DNA of 13,877 bases from assembly GCA_964617625.1 (NCBI GenBank), contig CAZTZL010000074.1:1-13877 (forward strand), given 5' to 3'. The notes below the pieces were generated by a model. That model was given only the letters and a program-made list of their open reading frames with translations. It ran no database searches and was not told the origin of the DNA. The position numbers were made by a program, and so were the translations under genes. The stretch comes from CAZTZL01 sp964617625 (GTDB lineage: Bacteria > Zhuqueibacterota > QNDG01 > DSAB01). Positions 1-5,879 of the stretch are shown one piece after another; positions within the stretch are counted from its first letter, which is position 1, and every line of letters starts with the position of its first letter.

Positions 1-904
1 CGCATTCGGGTTCAAAATAAATCGACTCGGTTCCTTCAGGCCCTTCAGGTTCTTCAACCTTATTATCCAATAATGCAAGCATTTGCACCGCATATCGCCT
101 TCCAAGTTCTCTGTAACCTGCTGAATCAAAATGCACATTGTCCAACGGATGTGCTGTGCAGCCACTCGAAGAGATGACATAAGAATTGGGAATCGTTTGG
201 GGCAGGGTTGCAATGATTGAATTCATACTTGCATAACTGCTTCCCTGATCAGCATGTACGACTTCACCTGCGAGCAGAGGGATTGAATATGGATTGAGTG
301 TCAGGTCATTTATCAGATTGTCGTAAACACCCTTGACTTTTAAAGGCCATTGCTCATCACCGAGGTTTGACTCTCCCTGATGTAACAGAATACCCCTGAT
401 CACGCCATCTTGCTGAGCTAATTTTGCAATGTTGACAAGGCGCGCATAGGGGTTTCCGCCATATTCATTGATTATGTCTTTCATCCACGAAGGAACAGTT
501 GCAACATAATCCTGATAATTGTCTTTGTCGAACAGTTCAATTTTACAGCCGGATACAGAGACATTGATAACACCTATTCTGATACTGTCCGGAAGGTTTT
601 CAACCATGGTTCTGCCAAAATAATCGGCGGGGGAAAGATGAGTATCGCATCGACACAAAGGAGGAACAGCGGTGTACCAGGAACCCATTTTTCTATGCAG
701 GTTTGAACATTGAACAGCCTCCATCACCTGGAAACGACTGCCCACTGTTCTGTCTTGTGCTTCAATTCCGCCCCATCCCTCCATGTTTGACTGTCCAAAG
801 CACAGGTATATCTGAAAATTCGGATCTTGTGCAAAAACGTTCGTGTTTATTAAAATTAGTGCTGTTAACAAGAACATTCCTGCATGTATTCTTTGTATTT
901 TCAT
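1..904 (-). CDS. Secreted CE6-type acetylesterase (SGNH/sialate O-acetylesterase-like), 3' end missing
   Basis: The frame is open from ATG at 904 to the window edge (301 codons, no stop). Residues 1-25 form a signal peptide (basic start, hydrophobic core, ...NVFA/QDP). The mature part has the conserved blocks of carbohydrate esterase family 6: GQSNMEG with the presumed nucleophile Ser39, HQGESN at 175-180, and DNVHFD at 255-260 giving the Asp255/His258 pair. Members of this family remove acetyl groups from xylan or other acetylated sugars outside the cytoplasm. After the catalytic domain comes a short acidic/proline linker (VEEPEGPEG) and then TESIYFEPEC, which resembles the start of a carbohydrate-binding or sorting module, but that part is outside the window. 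No clear Shine-Dalgarno precedes the ATG. It lies 83 nt downstream of the PQQ-repeat gene on the same strand and may share its transcript. The exact sugar substrate cannot be told. Confidence 0.88.
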   Translation of the reverse strand, partial: MKIQRIHAGMFLLTALILINTNVFAQDPNFQIYLCFGQSNMEGWGGIEAQDRTVGSRFQVMEAVQCSNLHRKMGSWYTAVPPLCRCDTHLSPADYFGRTMVENLPDSIRIGVINVSVSGCKIELFDKDNYQDYVATVPSWMKDIINEYGGNPYARLVNIAKLAQQDGVIRGILLHQGESNLGDEQWPLKVKGVYDNLINDLTLNPYSIPLLAGEVVHADQGSSYASMNSIIATLPQTIPNSYVISSSGCTAHPLDNVHFDSAGYRELGRRYAVQMLALLDNKVEEPEGPEGTESIYFEPEC

Positions 905-962
905 CGCATTAAAATTAAACAGATTTATTATCCCATACAAGATTATTATCCTGCTTACATTG

Positions 963-986
963 TGCCCTGGATGGATATCCTGGGCA
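963..986. repeat. Imperfect hairpin, copy 1 of a two-copy palindromic motif
   Basis: Arms TGCCCTGGAT (963-972) and ATCCTGGGCA (977-986) pair over 10 bp with one T-T mismatch around a GGAT loop. The hairpin begins 1 nt after the stop codon of the PQQ-repeat gene on the - strand, so it could form at that transcript's 3' end, but no T-run follows in the - direction and it is not a typical intrinsic terminator. The core GGATGGATATCCT recurs, inverted, at 4743-4766. Confidence 0.6.
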
Positions 987-987
987 A

Positions 988-2493
988 TTAAAACTTTGCC
1001 GAGCGGCCTTTATTTCCATTGTCCCGCCTGAAGGACGGCCAGGCCGAAGAAACGTAACCCATGCTTGTGGTTTGAAGGGCCAGCAGTGCGCCTCCTTCAT
1101 TGGTCATCACACCGATATATAGGGTTCCGTCATCAAGCAACTTGGGCGAAGACCAGTTGATGCCGCAGTGGAAGTTCTGTTTCCAGACCAGAGCGCCCTC
1201 GCGGTTGAGCGCGTAGACATATCCTGTTTCAGCCGCAGTATAGATCAATCCATCGGCCCCGATCGCCGGAGTCGTATAAGCATCATCCGGCGTAAAATGC
1301 ACGGATTCGATGGCATATCGCCATTTAATGCTGCCTTCAGGAGTAATGGCAAATACCTCGGCCGGTTGATTATGGCTGTGCGCTTTGGTAACGACATAGA
1401 CAGTGCCGTCGATATCGATCACCTGTGAGCCGCGAACCGGACGATTACTCCCGGCAAAAATGCGCCATTTTAAAATCCCGGCGGGATAGACCGCATAAAT
1501 ATATCCGCCATCTCCATTTTCCGCGCCAACGTAGATAACATCTTCTGCATCGAGGGCAGGAGACGTAAAGGAGTGTTCATCCGGGTTCTCAAAATAGAAT
1601 TCCCACTTTAAAGATCCGTCCGGATTGACCGCATCCAGGATCTCCTTGCCCAGAACGGCGTATATTGTACCGTCACTGCCCACAACGGGTGAAGCGCCGC
1701 ATGGCGTTCCCCCCGGCCCTGAATCAAATCTCCATTTTCGAGTGCCATCGGGATTTATGGCATAGAGATAAGATCCCACATTGGCATACAGGGTTCCATC
1801 CTCAGCGACAGCCACGGTTCTCTGACCGACTTCGGGAAAATCATTTTGATCCCAGTCCGTGTATCGCCATAGTTCAATTCCTGAAGGATCGAAAGCGTAC
1901 AACACGTTCTTCCGGTCCATCATATAGATCGTACCGTTATCTCCGATAACCGAAGTGGTCACGTTGTTCTCAATATCCACTTTCCATTTCAGTGTCCCAT
2001 CCGGATAAATGGCGTACAAGCTGCCCGATGTGGTCCCCAAATAAATCCCGGTACCTACATAGATCGTGCCCTCCGCATCGATAGCCGGAGTGGCGTAATA
2101 AATCGGCCCGTCTGTCAAATATTGCCATTTCAGGACATCGAATTCGTGGGTCAAGTTAAAATCATAGGTTACAGTTTGACCGGCTCTGACGGATACATTT
2201 GCAGAATCATTGTAAAATTTTTCTTTGGAGGCGATCAGTAAATACGCCCCCTCGGCCATGTCGGGTATTGTGTAAAACCCGGTACTGTCAGAATAGACGA
2301 AATAATCGCCAGGGAACGCCCGTATCATAGAAGAATCGATTGCCGATTGATCCGCTGCATTTCGAACAAAACCGCTGATGGATCCTGTTGTTGGAAGAGC
2401 GGGTTCGGTTGAATTCTTTTTCCCGCATCTCCCGGAAACAAGCAGGACAAGAATGATTGGAATGATACCATATTTAAACGTTGTGATTTTCAA
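988..2493 (-). CDS. Exported PQQ-like eight-repeat beta-propeller protein with N-terminal carboxypeptidase-regulatory-like domain
   Basis: The open frame reaches back to 2613, but that would overlap the upstream gene by 106 nt and put a signal-like segment in the interior. I therefore choose TTG at 2493, 14 nt after the upstream stop, with a weak TGGA motif 8 nt before it. This gives 501 aa. Residues 1-22 are a hydrophobic export signal followed by Cys23; the -1 residue is Arg (VSGRC), so lipidation is doubtful. Residues about 36-116 (GSISGFVRNA... to FNLTH) match a carboxypeptidase-regulatory-like Ig-fold domain. The rest contains eight PQQ/BamB-type blades, each with an xxWxx strand (LKWQY, LKWKV, ELWRY, RKWRF, LKWEF, LKWRI, IKWRY, LVWKQ), G/DGTIYxx and LYAIxPDG motifs. 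It probably works as a surface or periplasmic binding scaffold; no enzyme residues are evident. It ends in WPSFRRDNGNKG, a common ending in this protein type. Confidence 0.85.
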   Translation of the reverse strand: MKITTFKYGIIPIILVLLVSGRCGKKNSTEPALPTTGSISGFVRNAADQSAIDSSMIRAFPGDYFVYSDSTGFYTIPDMAEGAYLLIASKEKFYNDSANVSVRAGQTVTYDFNLTHEFDVLKWQYLTDGPIYYATPAIDAEGTIYVGTGIYLGTTSGSLYAIYPDGTLKWKVDIENNVTTSVIGDNGTIYMMDRKNVLYAFDPSGIELWRYTDWDQNDFPEVGQRTVAVAEDGTLYANVGSYLYAINPDGTRKWRFDSGPGGTPCGASPVVGSDGTIYAVLGKEILDAVNPDGSLKWEFYFENPDEHSFTSPALDAEDVIYVGAENGDGGYIYAVYPAGILKWRIFAGSNRPVRGSQVIDIDGTVYVVTKAHSHNQPAEVFAITPEGSIKWRYAIESVHFTPDDAYTTPAIGADGLIYTAAETGYVYALNREGALVWKQNFHCGINWSSPKLLDDGTLYIGVMTNEGGALLALQTTSMGYVSSAWPSFRRDNGNKGRSAKF

Positions 2494-2507
2494 AGTTTCA
2501 ATCCATT

Positions 2508-4607
2508 TTACCTTGAAAGGAGTAACTTTTTTATATATCGGTGTTTCGAAACTGGATTTCGGATCTGCAAAACACATAGATACAATCCGCTCGAGCAATG
2601 CTCCGCATTCCATTGAATCTCGACAGAACCTTCGGATTGATATCCGTCGATCAGAGTTTCTATTTCCCGTCCCAAAATATCGCGTATCTTCAAAGTTGCC
2701 AATCCGGATATCGGAAGGTTGAATTGAATGGATGTTGAGTTATTGAACGGATTTGGATAATTTTGAAGGAGTACGGATTCATCCGGTTGAGTGCTTTGAT
2801 GATGGATGGGTTCCTCCACAAAAGTAGCGCCCGTGTCCGTGGTTTTAAAGATCGTACCCTCGTCTCCGACAATCCAACCATGCCCGGATTGGGTGACGGT
2901 TAAACCATTCAAATCGTGTAACGTCTGGACTGTATCACTGACCCAGGTCGCGCCTCCATCCACAGTTTGGATCAGAGTGCCCTGATCTCCCACAGCCCAT
3001 CCCTTGTTCTCATCCACAAATCGCACATCATTTAACGCAAAGTTCAAAGGGTACGTGCAATCAATCCAGCTATCGCCGCTATCTTCGGTTTTCAGGATGA
3101 TAGACGCCCCCACGATCCAACCTGTTTGCGCGTTGATAAATTGGACGCGATTCAGACTCTGATAGACATCGGCCGGTTCATGATTCTCTGCGATACCATC
3201 CGAGATCTTGATGATCGTCCCCATTTCTCCCACGGCCCAGGCCGTTGATTCGTTCAGTGCGTAAACAGAATGGAGAATTTTATCTGTCGGACTATCGAGG
3301 GGTGTCCAGTTCTGGCCGCCATCTTCGGTATACAGGACAGTACCCCAGCGGCCTGCTGCCCACCCGATCTGAGTGTTATAAAAATCAATGGACCAGAGAT
3401 CATGCGAAGTGCCGTTGGTTTGGGACGTCCAATTTACACCTCCGTCCATCGTATTCAATATTTCATAATAGCCTGCGGCCCATCCAACATTTTTATTTTG
3501 GAAACAGACCGATCTCAAACCGCTCATGGTCTGACTGTTCTGCACGATCCAGTCTATTCCGCTGTTTGTCGTATGCAGGATGATGCCGTTGTCTCCCACA
3601 ACCCATCCCGTATTGTCATCAACAAAGCTGACGGATTTTAATTTTTCGCAGGAAGCAGTCTTGAATTGTGGACTCCATAAAGCACCGCTGTTCGACGTCT
3701 TGAGAATTGCGCCATCGATTCCGACGATCCAGCCATGATCGTTATCGCAGAAATGAACTGCCAATAATCCATTGGATGTATTGCTCGATTGGCGCTCCCA
3801 GGAATAACCACAATTGGTCGTCTTCAGGATATCTCCTTCCCAATCGCCTACGATCCAGGCGGTTGTATCATTGGTGAAAAAAATGGATTGAAACGAATCA
3901 GAGCTGATCCCGCTGTAATGCCAGTTTTCACCGCCATCGGTTGTGGATAGCAGAGAGCCGAACGCGCCGACAGCCCATCCCGTATTTTCATCTTTAAAAT
4001 AGACCTGCCGTAATGGATGATCCGTGCCGCTATGCTGGACGATCCAGTCTGTACCCCCGTTGGATGTATGAATGATCGTGCCCCCGGCCCCCACGGCCCA
4101 GCCGTGATATTCATCCACAAAGAAAACCGAGAGTAAACTGGCATCCACGCCGCTTGTCTGCTGATGCCACTCCTGGCCGCCGTCGTTTGTATACATGATA
4201 CTGCCTGGATAGCCTACGATCCAGCCGTGATCGGCATCCGGGAAAAAAACTGAGAAATAATAATCGATTTGACCTTCCAGGACGTTGATCCAGTGAGTGC
4301 CGCCGTCTTCGGTTTTTCTTAATGCGTCATAGCCAACGGCCCAACCTGTGTTGTTATTCAGGAAAAAGACGTCAAATAAATATTGGTATGTATTGCTTTT
4401 CTGCCGGTTCCAGGTTACGCCCCCGTCTGTTGTTTTAAGAATGGTTCCGTTGTACCCGACCGCGACAGCTGTACCCGGATTGAACACGAACACATCCGTG
4501 AGCGTGTTTCCCTGGGGAAACGGATTTTGCCAGAACCAGTTTTCGTTTGCAAGGGCAAAAGAACCGAAGCAGAGCAGAAGCAGAATAATTTTATAAATCG
4601 GCTTCAT
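2508..4607 (-). CDS. Secreted YCF48/BNR-like repeat protein with type IX secretion sorting tail
   Basis: This is a 699-aa protein. Residues 1-20 are a signal peptide (KIILLLLCFGSFALA). There follow 14 copies of a repeat of about 40-45 aa with the pattern GWAVGxxGxIxxTxDGGxxW, as in YCF48-like and sialidase/BNR propellers. One copy (GTIIKISDGIAEN) has lost its Trp. The last about 85 residues hold NYPNPFNNSTSIQFNLP, LGREIETL and the ending IKKLLLSR, the pattern of a T9SS type A sorting domain. The protein should therefore cross the outer membrane by the type IX system and be released or attached at the surface. Fourteen repeats fit two seven-bladed propellers. It is the first of three exported-protein genes on this strand and ends 14 nt before the next. 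No strong Shine-Dalgarno precedes ATG 4607. Its ligand is unknown, and the plant/cyanobacterial photosystem role of YCF48 should not be carried over. Confidence 0.9.
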   Translation of the reverse strand: MKPIYKIILLLLCFGSFALANENWFWQNPFPQGNTLTDVFVFNPGTAVAVGYNGTILKTTDGGVTWNRQKSNTYQYLFDVFFLNNNTGWAVGYDALRKTEDGGTHWINVLEGQIDYYFSVFFPDADHGWIVGYPGSIMYTNDGGQEWHQQTSGVDASLLSVFFVDEYHGWAVGAGGTIIHTSNGGTDWIVQHSGTDHPLRQVYFKDENTGWAVGAFGSLLSTTDGGENWHYSGISSDSFQSIFFTNDTTAWIVGDWEGDILKTTNCGYSWERQSSNTSNGLLAVHFCDNDHGWIVGIDGAILKTSNSGALWSPQFKTASCEKLKSVSFVDDNTGWVVGDNGIILHTTNSGIDWIVQNSQTMSGLRSVCFQNKNVGWAAGYYEILNTMDGGVNWTSQTNGTSHDLWSIDFYNTQIGWAAGRWGTVLYTEDGGQNWTPLDSPTDKILHSVYALNESTAWAVGEMGTIIKISDGIAENHEPADVYQSLNRVQFINAQTGWIVGASIILKTEDSGDSWIDCTYPLNFALNDVRFVDENKGWAVGDQGTLIQTVDGGATWVSDTVQTLHDLNGLTVTQSGHGWIVGDEGTIFKTTDTGATFVEEPIHHQSTQPDESVLLQNYPNPFNNSTSIQFNLPISGLATLKIRDILGREIETLIDGYQSEGSVEIQWNAEHCSSGLYLCVLQIRNPVSKHRYIKKLLLSR

Positions 4608-4742
4608 AATATGATTGCCCGGCTATGAAAGATACCAGCTGCAAATAGCGCCATTCATTCCACATGGTGCGGTCAGTTCCTCTGAAATTGGATTTAATTT
4701 CTTCATTGGTTGGCCTAAGTGAGTATATCCCATTTAATTTTA

Positions 4743-4766
4743 CAACTAGGATATCCATCCTGGTTG
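4743..4766. repeat. Imperfect hairpin, copy 2 of a two-copy palindromic motif
   Basis: Arms CAACTAGGAT (4743-4752) and ATCCTGGTTG (4757-4766) pair over 10 bp with a single T-G wobble around an ATCC loop. Read on the - strand it shares the 13-nt core GGATGGATATCCT with the + strand of 963-986. The outer stem bases differ between the copies (TGCCC/GGGCA versus CAACC/AGTTG) yet still pair. Both are followed on the + strand by ATTAAAA. Confidence 0.6.
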
Positions 4767-4777
4767 ATTAAAAACAT

Positions 4778-4856
4778 GTCATTTCGAATCCCGATGCTTC
4801 GGGATGAGAAATCTTTTTTCATATGTTATTAGATTTTTCCCTTCGGTCGAAAAGAC
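4778..4856. repeat. Palindromic intergenic element with terminal inverted repeats
   Basis: The outer arms GTCATTTCGA (4778-4787) and TCGAAAAGAC (4847-4856) are inverted copies with one mismatch. Inside, GAGAAATCT (about 4806-4814) pairs with AGATTTTTC (4831-4839), and a small CCCGA-TGCT-TCGGG hairpin sits at about 4790-4803. The whole unit can fold into a branched cruciform of about 79 nt. It carries no coding capacity. From memory, elements reading GTCATTTCGA...GGGATGAGAAATCT are dispersed in FCB-group genomes; the window shows only one copy, so the dispersed nature is inferred. Confidence 0.6.
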
Positions 4857-4964
4857 AGTTAATTATATTTACAAAGTATCATTGAGTATGAAATTTATAT
4901 TATTCACAACGGGTTAATATACTTTTAAATTGTCTAATGTGCTCTTCGCCTTCGACAACCATGA

Positions 4965-4988
4965 CGGCGAGGTGAGAACACCTCGCCG
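4965..4988. repeat. Perfect 10-bp GC-rich hairpin
   Basis: CGGCGAGGTG (4965-4974) and CACCTCGCCG (4979-4988) are exact inverted repeats around an AGAA loop. It stands out as GC-rich within AT-rich DNA. No T-run follows on either strand, so it is not a standard intrinsic terminator; it looks more like a REP-type palindromic unit. Confidence 0.65.
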
Positions 4989-5395
4989 AGCTTAAAGTTT
5001 ACAGGCAAGAGTAATGTAAATATTAGTATTTTATATGCAAGTCGTTTTTTCATAGGAATTATCTCTTTTAAAATCTAACCCAAGTTTATATACCCTCTGA
5101 GTAAATTTCCTTTATGGCTTATATAAGACATCTTTTCAGGGCGGGTTGTGAAAGTGCTCCATATCATCTATTTATTATTTTCTTCTTTGCGATACGATTT
5201 TCGAATCCAGTAGTTATGATTTCTTTTTAAAGATAATATCAGCTCAGCAGAGTGGGAATGAAATCCAGGATTCAAAAGGAGAGTATGTTAATTCAAATAA
5301 CTTAAAAAATGGATAAAAATCAAGTGTTTTTCTTGGAGTGGTTTTCTTTAAATTTTAATCATGTATGGAGACTCTCTGAATAATCAAAACTAAAT

Positions 5396-5424
5396 AAAAA
5401 AGGAAGAACCGGGTTGGCTCTTCC
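5396..5424 (-). terminator. Intrinsic terminator of the small lipoprotein gene
   Basis: On the - strand GGAAGAGCC, loop AACCC, GGTTCTTCC form a 9-bp stem with one G-U pair, followed directly by six T residues. It begins about 30 nt after the lipoprotein stop codon. Confidence 0.85.
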
Positions 5425-5455
5425 TCGTTTGAAAATTTCCTTGAATCGCTGCGAC

Positions 5456-5629
5456 TTACTCGGCTGGTTCTTCCATTACTGCTGTTGTATCGGGCGCTGC
5501 TTCCTCCATTTGTCCGGCGGCAGGTTCTTCCTTGGGTGGCGGAGCCTGTTTTTTCGCACAACCGCTCATGCTGACCAGGGTAATGGAAAATGCCATCAGG
5601 AATGCAACCAATAGTGTCAATTTTCTCAA
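5456..5629 (-). CDS. Small lipoprotein, 57 aa, acidic/proline-rich tail
   Basis: The start is TTG at 5629, chosen because a full GGAGG sits 9 nt upstream and because it gives a classic lipoprotein signal: RKLTLLVAFLMAFSITLVSMSGC, with lipobox MSGC and Cys24 as the first mature residue. The mature part is only 34 residues (AKKQAPPPKEEPAAG..., ending VMEEPAE), rich in Pro, Glu and Ala and likely unfolded. Residues +2/+3 after Cys are Ala-Lys, with no Asp at +2. The gene is a complete single unit, with a sigma70-like promoter (5707-5734), an intrinsic terminator (5396-5424) and divergent orientation from metH. A longer open frame covers the same DNA in another phase but has no such signals. No function can be assigned; small lipoproteins of this form are often envelope spacers or part of stress responses. 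Confidence 0.8.
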   Translation of the reverse strand: MRKLTLLVAFLMAFSITLVSMSGCAKKQAPPPKEEPAAGQMEEAAPDTTAVMEEPAE

Positions 5630-5706
5630 CGTGACTCACCTCCTTATTGTCGTATTTCTCTCCTTCACATAGACGGAAGAATACGTATACCTAATGTTAT
5701 TTTACA

Positions 5707-5734
5707 AATATAAAAAAAATTATGGTGATGTCAA
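5707..5734 (-). promoter_or_regulatory. Sigma70-like promoter of the small lipoprotein gene
   Basis: On the - strand TTGACA (5734-5729), a 16-nt spacer and TATATT (5712-5707) give a near-consensus promoter. TATATTTG also fits the Bacteroidetes -7 form TAnnTTTG. The expected transcript start near 5700 leaves a leader of about 70 nt before the TTG start. Confidence 0.65.
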
Positions 5735-5756
5735 GCTGAATTATTGCATTTTTGTA

Positions 5757-5787
5757 AAAATTTTGTTGTAGAATTCAACAAAATTTT
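5757..5787. promoter_or_regulatory. Perfect 12-bp inverted repeat between divergent genes (candidate operator)
   Basis: AAAATTTTGTTG (5757-5768) and CAACAAAATTTT (5776-5787) are exact inverted copies with a 7-nt spacer. The site lies just upstream of the lipoprotein -35 and about 40 nt upstream of the possible metH -35, where a shared regulator of both directions would bind. Neither strand gives a GC-rich terminator stem. The binding protein is unknown. Confidence 0.55.
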
Positions 5788-5826
5788 ACTTGGGCAATGA
5801 AATCCGGTTTGGCATTGAGAATATAC

Positions 5827-5856
5827 TTGCAATTTATGTTCTTGTTTATATATATT
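5827..5856 (+). promoter_or_regulatory. Possible metH promoter
   Basis: TTGCAA (5827-5832) and TATATA/TATATT (5849-5856) are spaced 16-18 nt apart, about 24 nt before the metH ATG. The DNA is very AT-rich, so a chance match is quite possible. I see no cobalamin or SAM riboswitch fold in the leader. Confidence 0.35.
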
Positions 5857-5879
5857 GTTCATAAATTTTAAGGTTGCAT

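Larger units (their letters stand above)
4608..5395. other. Long AT-rich intergenic region without a credible gene
   Basis: About 790 nt lie between the YCF48-like gene and the lipoprotein terminator. All frames are broken by frequent stops. The left half carries three palindromic elements, listed separately (4743-4766, 4778-4856, 4965-4988). In 4990-5395 I see only AT-rich sequence and no RNA fold or gene that I can support. The transcription start of the - strand secreted-protein genes should lie at the left end; a possible -10 (TATACT on the - strand, around 4722) has no convincing -35. Confidence 0.6.

Noticed and set aside
963..986. Intrinsic terminator after the PQQ-repeat gene
   Set aside because: The hairpin is good but is followed by CACAATG on the - strand, not a T-run; it is listed as a repeat instead.
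2508..4607. Tandem DNA repeats or CRISPR-like array suggested by recurring segments
   Set aside because: The periodicity comes from coding for YCF48-type protein repeats; the units diverge at DNA level and there are no constant repeats with unique spacers.
5355..5639. 94-aa open frame on the - strand starting MSHVEKIDTIG
   Set aside because: It overlaps the 57-aa lipoprotein gene in another phase, runs through the terminator hairpin and has no recognisable domain; the lipoprotein frame has the spaced ribosome site and lipobox.
5788..5879. Possible SAM or cobalamin riboswitch before metH
   Set aside because: The leader is short and very AT-rich, with no conserved B12-box or SAM-type helices that I can recognise.
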